Source: Marinobacter nauticus (lineage in GTDB: Bacteria > Pseudomonadota > Gammaproteobacteria > Pseudomonadales > Oleiphilaceae). From it: 64,000 bases of DNA. The notes beneath the pieces are model-generated. The model did not search any database and had not been told where the DNA came from. It saw only the letters and a program-made list of their open reading frames with translations. The stretch spans positions 434,001 through 498,000 of the forward strand of contig NZ_RBJB01000004.1 in assembly GCF_003634635.1 (NCBI RefSeq). The letters are read 5' to 3'. Below, in pieces: positions 26,268-34,382 of this stretch. The position numbers and the translations under genes are program-made. Within the stretch, counting starts at the first letter, position 1; each line of letters starts with the position of its first letter.

Positions 26268-27737
26268 ATGCCCACCCTGATGGTGCAGGGCACCACCTCG
26301 GATGCTGGCAAAACCACGGTGGTGGCGGCGCTGTGTCGCTGGCTGGCCCGGCAGGGGGTCTCAGTCGCGCCATTCAAGCCCCAGAATATGGCCCTGAACA
26401 GTGCAGTCACCGTGGATGGCGGCGAGATTGGCCGTTCCACGGCGTTACAGGCGCTGGCCTGTGGCCTGGAGCCCCACAGCGACATGAACCCGGTGTTGTT
26501 GAAACCCCAGAGCGATTGCGGCGCCCAGGTGATCTTGCGGGGCAAGGTCCATGGCAATATGGATGCTCTGGATTACCACGTCTACAAAGCTGAGGCGATG
26601 AATTCGGTGATGGCGAGCTGGCGGGATCTGAGCGCTCGCTACGATGTGGTCATCGCCGAAGGCGCCGGCAGCCCCGCGGAAATCAACCTGCGGGCCAACG
26701 ACATTGCCAACATGGGTTTTGCCGAAGCCGCCGATTGTCCGGTGTTGCTGGTAGGGGATATCGACAAGGGCGGTGTTTTCGCCCAGTTGGTGGGCACACT
26801 GGCGTTGCTTTCCGACAGTGAGCGGGACAGGACGGCGGGTTTTGTCATCAACCGGTTCCGGGGTGATATTGCGCTGTTGGAGCCCGGGCTGGACTGGCTG
26901 ACGGAACACACGGGCAAGCCGGTGTTCGGCGTTTTGCCATACCTGCACGGGTTAGTGATCGACTCCGAAGACAGCGTCAGTGCCGCCGGCACCAGCGAGG
27001 CCGGCGCCCTGAAAGTGGTGGTGCCGGTATTGCCCCGGATCAGCAACCACAACGATTTTGATCCGTTGCGACTCCACCCGGGCGTTGACCTGGTGTTCGT
27101 GGGGCCGGATGAACTAATTCCGCCAGCCGATCTTGTTATCCTGCCCGGCAGCAAAAGCACCCGGCACGACCTGCAGTGGCTGAAGCAACAAGGCTGGCCG
27201 GAGGCCATCCAGAAACACCTGCGGTATGGCGGCAAGCTACTGGGTATCTGTGGCGGCTTCCAGATGCTGGGGCTTAAAGTGGAAGACCCGGAAGGGCTGG
27301 AAGGTGAAGTCGGCACTACGAAGGGCCTGGCCCTGTTCGAGATGGTTACCCGTATGGTGCCGGGCAAGCAGCTTCGAATGGTAAATGGCGGGCTGACCTC
27401 CCATATTGCCAGCACGGTGGTGACAGGCGCCCTGAAAGGCTATGAAATGCACAACGGTGTCACGGAAGGCGCGGCGCTGGTGCGCCCATTTGCAGAGCTG
27501 GAAGGCAGGCCGGATGGCGCCGTCAGTGCGGATGGCCAGGTGGCGGGTACCTATATCCACGGCGTCTTCGACGAGCCAGCCGCCTGCAAGGCCATTCTGG
27601 CCTGGGCAGGCCTTAAAACACAGGGCGAGCAGTCGGTGGATTACCAGCGTCACCGTCTGCAGCAGCTTGATCGCCTGGCCGATCAGGTGGATCAGTGCCT
27701 GGACAAAGAGCGGTTAAGGAGGCTGTTGCAGTTGTGA
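26268..27737 (+). CDS. cobQ: Adenosylcobyric acid synthase
   Basis: 489 residues; CobQ/CbiP amidates the b, d, e and g side chains of the corrin using glutamine. The N-terminal [21 protein letters not shown]-loop and KPQNMALNS near 40 are diagnostic. The amidotransferase Cys is in [12 protein letters not shown] (near residue 330); the catalytic His is in [12 protein letters not shown] (near 430). The gene starts immediately after cobO and overlaps bluB by 4 bp (GTGA), so cobO, cobQ and bluB are coupled. Confidence 0.96.
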   Translation: MPTLMVQGTTSDAGKTTVVAALCRWLARQGVSVAPFKPQNMALNSAVTVDGGEIGRSTALQALACGLEPHSDMNPVLLKPQSDCGAQVILRGKVHGNMDALDYHVYKAEAMNSVMASWRDLSARYDVVIAEGAGSPAEINLRANDIANMGFAEAADCPVLLVGDIDKGGVFAQLVGTLALLSDSERDRTAGFVINRFRGDIALLEPGLDWLTEHTGKPVFGVLPYLHGLVIDSEDSVSAAGTSEAGALKVVVPVLPRISNHNDFDPLRLHPGVDLVFVGPDELIPPADLVILPGSKSTRHDLQWLKQQGWPEAIQKHLRYGGKLLGICGGFQMLGLKVEDPEGLEGEVGTTKGLALFEMVTRMVPGKQLRMVNGGLTSHIASTVVTGALKGYEMHNGVTEGAALVRPFAELEGRPDGAVSADGQVAGTYIHGVFDEPAACKAILAWAGLKTQGEQSVDYQRHRLQQLDRLADQVDQCLDKERLRRLLQL

Positions 27738-28435
27738 GTAACCCGAATGATCCTTTCAGCGATGCCCAGCGCGAAGGCTTGTACCGGGCCATCTTCGAGC
27801 GCCGGGATGTGCGCTCCCAGTTCCTGCCGGATGCCATTCCGGAGGAGGTTCTGGCGCGCATCCTGAGAGCTGCCCACCACGCCCCGTCGGTCGGCTTCAT
27901 GCAGCCCTGGGATTTCATCGTGATCGACAGCCTGGCGGTGCGCGAGCAGGTGCTGGACAGTTTTAACAATGAAAACGCAAAGGCCTCGGAAAACTACACC
28001 GGCGAGCGCCAGCAAACCTATCGGAGCCTGAAACTGCAGGGCATTCTGGAAAGCCCCATCAACCTCTGCATCACCTGTGATCGATCCCGCGGCGGCCCCA
28101 ATGTCCTGGGGCGTAATTCCATTATGGAAATGGATCTGTTCAGCACCTGCCTGGCGGTGCAGAATCTCTGGCTGGCGGCACGGGCCGAGAGCATTGGCGT
28201 GGGCTGGGTGAGCATCCTGGATCAGGATGTACTGTCGAATATCCTGCAGTTACCGGATCATGTATACCCACTGGCCTATCTCTGCCTGGGCTATGTCAGT
28301 GAATTCCTGGAGCAACCGGAATTACAGTCCAAAGGCTGGCGTTCCCGGCTGCCGCTGGAAGATCTGGTACATGGTAATACCTGGGGTGGCGCCCTTGATC
28401 AGGAGTCCCTGCTGGCCCGGTTAAAGCAGGTCTGA
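27734..28435 (+). CDS. bluB: 5,6-dimethylbenzimidazole synthase
   Basis: A 233-residue flavin destructase that converts FMNH2 and O2 into 5,6-dimethylbenzimidazole, the lower ligand used by Cob[15 protein letters not shown] near 20, [14 protein letters not shown] near 55, and [13 protein letters not shown] are typical; the nitroreductase fold is clear. The start is the GTG at 27734, inside the cobQ stop, with AAGGAGG 11 bases upstream. Because the enzyme needs O2, the host makes true cobalamin under aerobic conditions. Last gene of the riboswitch operon; its stop is 14 bp from the convergent HEPN gene. Confidence 0.95.
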   Translation: MSNPNDPFSDAQREGLYRAIFERRDVRSQFLPDAIPEEVLARILRAAHHAPSVGFMQPWDFIVIDSLAVREQVLDSFNNENAKASENYTGERQQTYRSLKLQGILESPINLCITCDRSRGGPNVLGRNSIMEMDLFSTCLAVQNLWLAARAESIGVGWVSILDQDVLSNILQLPDHVYPLAYLCLGYVSEFLEQPELQSKGWRSRLPLEDLVHGNTWGGALDQESLLARLKQV

Positions 28436-28449
28436 CATCGGGATGGACG

Positions 28450-28869
28450 TCAGTTTCCTATTGGCGGCAGATCCCTCACCAGTGATTGCAGCTCGCGAGT
28501 GATCGCAATCAGCTCCTTCAGCAATTGGGGGTTCACGTCCATGTGGCCCTCGTATTCGGCCAGATTGCGGGCCGAATGACACTTGTCCAACACGCGCCAT
28601 TTGGCATTGGGTAAGCCAATGGTGTGTTGCAGGCACTGGAAGACAATATAACGGCTTTCGGAACGATACCCGTGCCATCTCAGGGCGGCGAGCGATAATG
28701 CGTGGGCGGCGCCATAAGCCAGAGAGAACTGGCTGTCCTCAGACAATCCCTCAATGCAGGCGTCCCGGAGCTTGGTGTCGGCAGCCTTGAGCATGCCTTT
28801 GAACTCCCGGGCATCAGGTGGTTCTGCCTTGAGTCGTCGGATCCTGACCAGATTATCGAGTGCTTCCAT
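28450..28869 (-). CDS. HEPN-like protein, partner of a MNT nucleotidyltransferase
   Basis: 139 residues, all-helical. The fold and the RNLAEYEGH motif near residues 100-108 suggest a HEPN-superfamily helical bundle, with ALRWHGYRSE further upstream. In canonical HEPN RNases an Arg and a His are separated by four to six residues; here seven residues separate them, so RNase activity is uncertain. The gene lies 15 bp after the MNT gene on the same strand, with AGGA before its ATG, the usual layout of HEPN/MNT toxin-antitoxin pairs. The pair is sandwiched between bluB and a DNA glycosylase gene and interrupts the cob cluster. Confidence 0.65.
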   Translation of the reverse strand: MEALDNLVRIRRLKAEPPDAREFKGMLKAADTKLRDACIEGLSEDSQFSLAYGAAHALSLAALRWHGYRSESRYIVFQCLQHTIGLPNAKWRVLDKCHSARNLAEYEGHMDVNPQLLKELIAITRELQSLVRDLPPIGN

Positions 28870-28884
28870 GCAATGTGTCCTGTC

Positions 28885-29481
28885 TCAGTGGCTGAAGCGG
28901 AGGTCGAGGCGGGGTTGGTCCAGCACCCGGGTGACAAAACTCTGATTGTCTTTGATACGCTGCTCGAACTCGGCGGGAGAGTATAACGTGGGATTGATGG
29001 TTCGTTGTAATTGTTGTTCGGCGGGGGCCAGCAGTTCCATAACCTCGCTGTAACTGAGATCGTGGCCGATCAGCATGACATCGACATCGCTGCCCGCATG
29101 GGCATCCCCTTTTGCCACGGAACCGTAGATAAAGGCCTGTTCGAGAGTATCCGCCAGTGGCGCCAGGGCATTCCGGAGCACATCGGAAATACCAAAGGTT
29201 TTCTGGACGATGTGTTTCAGCTCATCGAAGATCGGGTTGTCCGGGTTGGCCTGGTAGTGGTTCTGGTTGCCTTGGCGGGTCATGACGACCAGACCGGAAT
29301 CGGTCAGTTTGGCCAGCTCCCGGACAACGGTGCCGCGCCCTATATTTGCCAGCCGTACCAGTTCATTCAGGTACAGGCTCTGGTCTGGATGGCCGTAGAT
29401 AAGCGATAGCAGGCGCTGTTGGGTTTTGGTAAACAGTGCGTCACCGATACTGGTTCCGGGCATGGTCAGGTTGCATCTCAT
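28885..29481 (-). CDS. Winged-helix MNT-type nucleotidyltransferase
   Basis: 198 residues from the ATG at 29481 (192 from the ATG at 29463; neither has a good ribosome site). The N-terminal winged helix (about 12-80, LYLNELVRLANIGRGTVVRE) is followed by a minimal nucleotidyltransferase with GSVAKGDAHAGSDVDVMLIG (near 125), the intact G-S-x10-D-x-D active site. MNT antitoxins can AMPylate their HEPN partner; the winged helix suggests it also represses its own promoter. The open frame continues upstream through a 21-bp repeat array, encoding a seven-residue repeat, but I consider that untranslated. Confidence 0.8.
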   Translation of the reverse strand: MRCNLTMPGTSIGDALFTKTQQRLLSLIYGHPDQSLYLNELVRLANIGRGTVVRELAKLTDSGLVVMTRQGNQNHYQANPDNPIFDELKHIVQKTFGISDVLRNALAPLADTLEQAFIYGSVAKGDAHAGSDVDVMLIGHDLSYSEVMELLAPAEQQLQRTINPTLYSPAEFEQRIKDNQSFVTRVLDQPRLDLRFSH

Positions 29482-29487
29482 GAGTCT

Positions 29488-29565
29488 CAATATGGGTACT
29501 TTAGTACCTGATTTGGGTATTTTCAATCCCATATTGGGCTCTTTAAGTCCCAATTTGGGGATCTC
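29488..29565. repeat. Four 21-bp tandem repeats, probable operator array
   Basis: TGGG recurs at 29493, 29514, 29535 and 29556, exactly 21 bp apart. The first three units share TGGG-N3-TTT-N4-CC-N2-AT; the fourth is degenerate after TGGG. Units also form CCCATATTGGG and CCCAATTTGGG pseudo-palindromes. The array fills nearly all of the 96-bp gap between the divergent MNT gene and the Tag-like gene, ending beside the latter's ribosome site. Spacing equals two helical turns, which suits cooperative binding of the winged-helix protein. Confidence 0.85.
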
Positions 29566-29577
29566 TGTGGAGGGTCT

Positions 29578-30246
29578 ATGAAGTTTTCTGTGTTTTACCA
29601 GCAGGCCTTGGCCCGGAAGGGTGGCGATCAGGCCCTGAAATCCCTGTTGCCTCCGGTCACCGAAAAGCATCGTCTGGCGGAGATCGGCGACGACCGTTAC
29701 CTGTCCGAGATCACCCGATGCATTTTCAAGGCTGGTTTCGTCTGGCGGGTAATTGAGAACAAATGGCCGGATTTTGAGGCGGCCTTCGAAGGATTTGTGC
29801 CCGCCTACTGGCAGCAGGTGCCGCCAGAAGTGTTGGAGCAGCTGGCTACAGACGAGCGTATTGTTCGCAACATGAAGAAGATCCGGACCGTGCCGGAAAA
29901 TGCCCGGATGATCATGGATGTGGCGAAAGACCATGGCAGCTTTGGTCAGTTTCTGGCCCAGTGGCCGTCGACCGATCAGGTGGGGCTGCTGCTCTACCTG
30001 AAGCGTAACGGTGAGCGTCTGGGGGGGAACTCAGCCCAGTACTTCCTGCGTCGGGTGGGTTGGGATGGTTTTATCCTGTCCCACGATGTGGTTACCGCCC
30101 TCACCCGGGCCGGAATACTGGATGCCTCACCGGCCAGCAAGAAAGGCATGAGCCAGGCCCAGGAGGCGTTCAACCGTTGGCACGAAGAGACGGAAATGCC
30201 CATCAGCCACCTGTCCCGGATAGTGTCCTTCACGGTGGATAACTGA
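29578..30246 (+). CDS. DNA-3-methyladenine glycosylase I (Tag)-like protein
   Basis: 222 residues. The region from about 45 to 165 (EITRCIFKAGFVWRVIENKW, then PDFEAAFEGF, IVRNMKKIRTVPENARMI and VGWDGFILSHDVV) aligns with Tag, an alkylation-repair glycosylase of the helix-hairpin-helix superfamily. Unlike E. coli Tag, it lacks the Cys/His zinc site at both termini, and the final helix differs. It therefore belongs to a divergent Tag-like subfamily whose substrate is not established. The ATG at 29578 follows GGAGGG. Its promoter overlaps the 21-bp repeat array, so it may be regulated with the MNT/HEPN pair. Confidence 0.75.
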   Translation: MKFSVFYQQALARKGGDQALKSLLPPVTEKHRLAEIGDDRYLSEITRCIFKAGFVWRVIENKWPDFEAAFEGFVPAYWQQVPPEVLEQLATDERIVRNMKKIRTVPENARMIMDVAKDHGSFGQFLAQWPSTDQVGLLLYLKRNGERLGGNSAQYFLRRVGWDGFILSHDVVTALTRAGILDASPASKKGMSQAQEAFNRWHEETEMPISHLSRIVSFTVDN

Positions 30247-30259
30247 CGATGCCCCCACG

Positions 30260-31021
30260 TTAGAGAAACAGCAACAGCGCCAGTTCACTGAACACGACAG
30301 CTGCGCCCAGGGTGTCGCCGGTGTAGCCGCCAAGCTGGCTACGAAGATAGCTGCCCCAGAACACAGCAACCAGCAGGACGGCCGTTATGGCTGCGGGAAT
30401 CAGTAACGGCTGCCAGAGTGATAATCCGGCTGCCAGCAACAACACAAACCCCGCGGCCGCCAGCAAACGGCTGCGGGAGAAACCGTCTGCCACCGGCTTG
30501 GATTTACTCTTGTCGGGGTCAGTGACGTACGGCAGGCAGGCCATCAATATCAGTGGTGTCAGCCGGGAAACCGCAGGTGCCACCAGCAACGCAAGCCAGA
30601 TCAATTCAGCCTCAGCCAGCAGAGCTACTTTCAGCAGCAAGGCCATCACCACTGCCACCGTGCCATAGGTTCCGATCCGGCTGTCTTTCATGATCTCCAG
30701 ACGTTTTTCCACGGTATAGCCGCCGCCGAGAGCATCAACACTGTCGGCCAGGCCATCTTCGTGGAAGGCCCCGGTGATAAACAGGTGCAGAATAACCACC
30801 AGGATAATGGCCGCCAGCGGGCTGGCCACCAGTGAGAACAGAAAATAGGCGGCGCAATAGCCAAGGCCGAGCAGAAGGCCCACCAGGGGAAAATAGACGC
30901 TGCTCTGGTTCATCAGGCGCTGGGAGTAATCAATCCGGACGAGCATGGGGATACGAGTCAGGAATCCCAGTGCCAGCCAGAAAGCCTGCCATTCTTGTGC
31001 AATCCGCGAGCGAGGGAGCAA
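30260..31021 (-). CDS. cobS: Adenosylcobinamide-GDP ribazoletransferase (cobalamin synthase)
   Basis: A 253-residue inner-membrane enzyme that joins GDP-cobinamide to alpha-ribazole (phosphate), the last committed step. HEDGLADSVDALGGG near 85-100 and EIMKDSRIGTYG near 108-120 are the metal- and substrate-binding signatures; GGYTGDTLGA is at the C-terminus. About six to seven spans. The start is a TTG at 31021: AAGGAGG lies five bases upstream and the protein then has normal length. It stands alone, on the opposite strand to the rest of the cob operon, separated by the MNT/HEPN and Tag-like genes. Confidence 0.94.
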   Translation of the reverse strand: MLPRSRIAQEWQAFWLALGFLTRIPMLVRIDYSQRLMNQSSVYFPLVGLLLGLGYCAAYFLFSLVASPLAAIILVVILHLFITGAFHEDGLADSVDALGGGYTVEKRLEIMKDSRIGTYGTVAVVMALLLKVALLAEAELIWLALLVAPAVSRLTPLILMACLPYVTDPDKSKSKPVADGFSRSRLLAAAGFVLLLAAGLSLWQPLLIPAAITAVLLVAVFWGSYLRSQLGGYTGDTLGAAVVFSELALLLFL

Positions 31022-31096
31022 GGGCGCCTCCTTGAGAATTCAAAAGCGCCCATTGTACGTGAGACCAGCAAAGTTTGCGGCGTTCTCAGAGTCGCA

Positions 31097-32845
31097 TCAG
31101 TCCAGCCACTCCCCGGGGTTGTCGGTGGTAAAGCGTGTCACCTTGTCCGGGGGTTCACAGCTGTCCGTCATGTCCTGGTCGCTCAGCAGCACGTAGGTAT
31201 CCCGGTGAGCAGTGCCCAGCGGTCGGGCACCCTGCTTATTGAAACAGCCAAGCTCTCCGTCTTCAGCCACCATTAAATAGCTATCCGGTGTCTCCCGCAT
31301 CCAGAGCCATGCGTTACGGCTTTCCTGTTCTGTGTCACTGAAATAACTGAAATGGGTAAAGTCCCGCTTTGAAAACAGAATGAACTGTTCCCGGAAATTG
31401 ATCATGCCAATCTGCCCGCCGGCAGGCACGAACTGCTCGGCTGCGGCGAGCACATTTCTGGGTGTGCGCAATGGCTCGAGAATCCGATAACCCCAGGTTG
31501 TGAACACCAGCCAACTCACCATCAGGGCAATGAACCAGCGCCCGAGTGCCCGACAGCGCCAGAACGCCATGAGACTTGCGACCCAGATAAACCCAAGGGT
31601 GAACAACAGGGTGCCGGCTTCGTGCAGTCGAGCCGGATCCTGGGTGTAGTCAGCGACCTTTTCCACCAGACGAGGGTGGTCATTCCAGGCTAGGACGCCC
31701 AGGATGATCAAGGCTGCACCAAGCAGCAGATGCAGAACACTGGTGACCGCCCCGAACCAGCGTGCCGGGTTTTGTCCACTCAATGCCGGGGCCAGGCTCA
31801 GGGCCAGTGCCGGCAAAGCCGGGAGCACATACACCCCGCGTTTGCCCGGGCTCAGGCTGAAAAACGCCACCACCAACACGACCCACGCCAGCAGAACCAC
31901 CACGTCCAGCCTGTGTTTGAGAATCTCACGAATGGGCCGCAGCAGTGCCAGGAATAGCAGCGGCAGCGGAAACCACAGCGAGGGAATCACGCTGGCGAGG
32001 TAGTAATACCAGGGCTGAATGTGCCCCCAGGAATCGGCATAGCGCTCGCCGGTCTGTTTGAACAGAATGTTGTCGCGATAGGCCAGGGCCTCGTCGGTGC
32101 CCAGGTGACTGACGGCCAGCACCATCGGTACCAGCCAGGCTGCCACAACGGCCAGCATGACCAGGGGCCCGAGGGCGCAGCGCCAGCGGAGTGTGCCCTG
32201 AAACCGAGAAGTGTCCTGCAGTTTCAGGGCCAGTATCGGAATGAACAGCAAGGCGGGCAGAAAGCCAACCCCTTTGGTAATAATGCCAAGCCCCATAAAG
32301 GCCCAGGCCACGAAATACCAACGCCAGGACGGCTGCACGAAAAAATGCCGGATCAGACCGTAACAGGCCACCATGATCCAGCAGGCCACCATGGCATCAA
32401 TCTGGGCTCGCTGGGCCTGAATCAGGAACTGGGGTGCCACCATCAGCAGCAGTGCGGCAATGGCGCCGGTGCGTTGGTTCCACAAGCGTGTGCCCAGATC
32501 GAACACCAGGCCCAGGGTTAGCAGGCTGCACAGGGCGTTCGGTAGCAGAAACGCGATTTTCAGGTTGCCGGTCAGCCAGTAGAAAAAGGCGATGGCCCAC
32601 ATGAACACCGGTGGTTTGTCCGGGTAGAGTTCGCCGCCCCGCATCGGCAGCAGCCATTGCCCGGAGGTCACCATTTCCCGGGCCACTTCGGCGAATCGCG
32701 GTTCGTCGGCGGGCCACGGAGAGCGTAACCCGATGCCGGTCAGAATCATGAGTGCCGCGAAGGCCAGTACCACCAGTAACAATCGGTTGTACGGCAGATT
32801 GAATAAGGTGTCGGGTAAACGCCGAAGACGGAAGTCGAGTGTCAT
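31097..32845 (-). CDS. ArnT-like GT83 polyprenyl-phosphate-sugar glycosyltransferase
   Basis: 582 residues with about twelve to thirteen spans. The first periplasmic loop carries WPADEPRFAEVAREM (Asp/Glu pair near 48), the catalytic metal-site motif of GT39/GT83 enzymes, and YPDKPPVFMW follows. ArnT adds L-Ara4N to lipid A from an undecaprenyl-phosphate donor; here the sugar is unknown, because no arnA, arnB or arnD is present. It lies 9 bp after a VTT gene and behind a GT2 gene, so the three probably form one envelope glycosylation operon with a PmrA-like box upstream. Confidence 0.85.
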   Translation of the reverse strand: MTLDFRLRRLPDTLFNLPYNRLLLVVLAFAALMILTGIGLRSPWPADEPRFAEVAREMVTSGQWLLPMRGGELYPDKPPVFMWAIAFFYWLTGNLKIAFLLPNALCSLLTLGLVFDLGTRLWNQRTGAIAALLLMVAPQFLIQAQRAQIDAMVACWIMVACYGLIRHFFVQPSWRWYFVAWAFMGLGIITKGVGFLPALLFIPILALKLQDTSRFQGTLRWRCALGPLVMLAVVAAWLVPMVLAVSHLGTDEALAYRDNILFKQTGERYADSWGHIQPWYYYLASVIPSLWFPLPLLFLALLRPIREILKHRLDVVVLLAWVVLVVAFFSLSPGKRGVYVLPALPALALSLAPALSGQNPARWFGAVTSVLHLLLGAALIILGVLAWNDHPRLVEKVADYTQDPARLHEAGTLLFTLGFIWVASLMAFWRCRALGRWFIALMVSWLVFTTWGYRILEPLRTPRNVLAAAEQFVPAGGQIGMINFREQFILFSKRDFTHFSYFSDTEQESRNAWLWMRETPDSYLMVAEDGELGCFNKQGARPLGTAHRDTYVLLSDQDMTDSCEPPDKVTRFTTDNPGEWLD

Positions 32846-32854
32846 AATCGCAAC

Positions 32855-33532
32855 TCAGGAGGGGTCAGATACGGAATCAGCAAGGGTCTGATTGCGCTGG
32901 TTGTGATACAGGTAAGCGCCAATGGCACTTGCCAGCGCGAACAGAACCGCGCTTACCACAAGTTGATCGAGACGGGCCTGGCCAATCCCTGCGCCGGCCA
33001 TTGCAAAGATCACCATCTGGGGCAGGTAGCCAAGAACGCTGCCCAACAAAAATGGGACGAATCGTATCCCGGAACACCCGGCGAGGAGATTGGTGACAAG
33101 ATTGCTGCCTACCGGCAACAGCCTGATCATGAGTATTTTGAGCAGGGTGCCTTCCGTGAACAGACTGTCGAAGCGCCGCATGCGAAGTTCAAAACGGTAC
33201 ATGAGTGGTGCCCGCAGTAGCCACCGGGCGGCATAAAAGCAGCCAGTCGCGCCAAGGGCGGTGGCAAGCGTCGAAATGACAGCACCTTCCACGCTGCCGG
33301 TGGCAAAACCAAGGATAAAGGCGAGTGCTTGCCGGGGGGCGCCAAATCCGGTGAACATTGCGCCGAGCAGGGTGATTGCGGCAACTCCCTGCCATCCATA
33401 CCTTTGCAGGAAGTTGGCGACACTTACCTGGTCGGTGATGAGCCCGAGCCAGTGCCCGTTGATGGCGGAATAGCCGGCAACAATGAGGCTGATAAGGGCC
33501 AGCCAGCGAAAAACCGTGGTCATATCATGCAT
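32855..33532 (-). CDS. TVP38/TMEM64-family (VTT domain) membrane protein
   Basis: 225 residues from the ATG at 33532 (an ATG at 33523 is equally possible), about five to six hydrophobic spans. The VTT/SNARE-assoc core includes GFGAPRQALAFILGFATG near 70-87 and IRLLPVGSNLVTNLLAGCSG near 140-160. The family is related to DedA proteins, some of which move undecaprenyl phosphate across the membrane. Placed between a GT2 that would charge the carrier and a GT83 that would use it, I infer a role in flipping lipid carrier or lipid-linked sugar. It overlaps the GT2 stop by 8 bp, so translation is coupled. Confidence 0.8.
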   Translation of the reverse strand: MHDMTTVFRWLALISLIVAGYSAINGHWLGLITDQVSVANFLQRYGWQGVAAITLLGAMFTGFGAPRQALAFILGFATGSVEGAVISTLATALGATGCFYAARWLLRAPLMYRFELRMRRFDSLFTEGTLLKILMIRLLPVGSNLVTNLLAGCSGIRFVPFLLGSVLGYLPQMVIFAMAGAGIGQARLDQLVVSAVLFALASAIGAYLYHNQRNQTLADSVSDPS

Positions 33533-34292
33533 GATCGGTGATGGGTTGTTCGTCGGCGTTTTCTGCGACGCTCGCAATCTGGGGCACCCGTGTGCGGTTA
33601 AGAAGCCACAGAACGCCGATCATATCGACAATGCCGGCCCAGGTGCGATTCCAGGCATTGTATTTGGATGCCCCTGCGGTGCGTGGCCGGTGGTTGACTT
33701 CAACAACGGCAATGTCGCCCCCCAGCCCCTTGACCAGTGCGGGAATGAAGCGGTGGGCGTGGTCGAACCAGGGCAGCTTGAGAAAAGTGGCGCGAGGGAA
33801 CAGTTTCAGACCACATCCCGTGTCTGGCACTCCGTCATGTAGAAACGCATTGCGAATGTGGTTGGCAAGTCGTGACTGAAAGCGTTTCCATGGCGTGTCT
33901 TTACGGTTTCGACGGTAACCGGCAATGCAGAAATCCTGTTGGTTCACGCTGCCGGCTTTTTGCAACAATGCCGGGATGTCGGCAGGGTCGTTCTGGCCGT
34001 CGCCATCCATGGTGGCGATCCATTGGCCTCGGGCCTGGCGTATGCCCGTGGCCAGGGCTCCGCTCTGGCCAATGCTGTGGGTATGTCGAACTGCGCTCAG
34101 GTTGCCGTTGAGTACTGCGGCTGTGCGCCGGGCAGTCTCCAGCGTTCGGTCGTTGCTGCCATCATCAACGAGCACAATCTCAAATTCTGGATAATCGCGC
34201 ATGACGGTGAACGCCTCCGTCAGCAGCGCAGCGATGTTGTCCTGTTCGTCTTTTGCAGGTATGACCAGTGAAAGGGTCGGTTGCCGTGGCAT
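33525..34292 (-). CDS. GT2 glycosyltransferase, polyprenyl-phosphate sugar synthase type
   Basis: 255 residues. LSLVIPAKDEQDNIAALL at the start, IVLVDDGSNDRTLE near 40 and IATMDGDGQNDPADIP near 93 give the nucleotide-sugar and metal (DxD) sites of the DPM1/ArnC-like GT2 group. There is no C-terminal membrane pair, so it is a soluble or peripheral enzyme. It should load a sugar on undecaprenyl phosphate on the cytoplasmic face. The ATG at 34292 follows GGGAGAG. First gene of the GT2-VTT-GT83 unit; a PmrA-like site lies about 75-90 bp upstream. Confidence 0.88.
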   Translation of the reverse strand: MPRQPTLSLVIPAKDEQDNIAALLTEAFTVMRDYPEFEIVLVDDGSNDRTLETARRTAAVLNGNLSAVRHTHSIGQSGALATGIRQARGQWIATMDGDGQNDPADIPALLQKAGSVNQQDFCIAGYRRNRKDTPWKRFQSRLANHIRNAFLHDGVPDTGCGLKLFPRATFLKLPWFDHAHRFIPALVKGLGGDIAVVEVNHRPRTAGASKYNAWNRTWAGIVDMIGVLWLLNRTRVPQIASVAENADEQPITDHA

Positions 34293-34365
34293 CAGAAAGC
34301 TCTCCCGAAAGTGGCATCCAGGGACTCAGGGACCCTGGTAACGGGAGCAAGTATCAGCTTCCAAC

Positions 34366-34382
34366 CTTAATCAAACCTTAAC
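34366..34382 (-). promoter_or_regulatory. PmrA-box-like site upstream of the GT2-VTT-GT83 operon
   Basis: CTTAAT-N5-CTTAAC on the + strand (GTTAAG-N5-ATTAAG on the - strand), with half-sites 11 bp apart. This matches the direct-repeat consensus recognised by PmrA/QseB-type regulators. It overlaps the stop codon of the sensor kinase gene. Confidence 0.6.

Noticed and set aside
29488..29565. The 21-bp repeats as a CRISPR array or replication origin iterons
   Set aside because: Units are directly adjacent without unique spacers, only four copies, in a promoter region, with no cas or rep gene nearby.
29482..29934. N-terminal extension of the MNT protein containing a seven-residue repeat
   Set aside because: It would translate through the 21-bp array and into the Tag-like gene antisense; the repeat periodicity is explained by DNA sites, and the winged helix starts later.
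31097..32845. Calling the GT83 gene arnT (L-Ara4N transferase)
   Set aside because: No arnA, arnB, arnD or ugd in the window; the ArnT family also moves other sugars.
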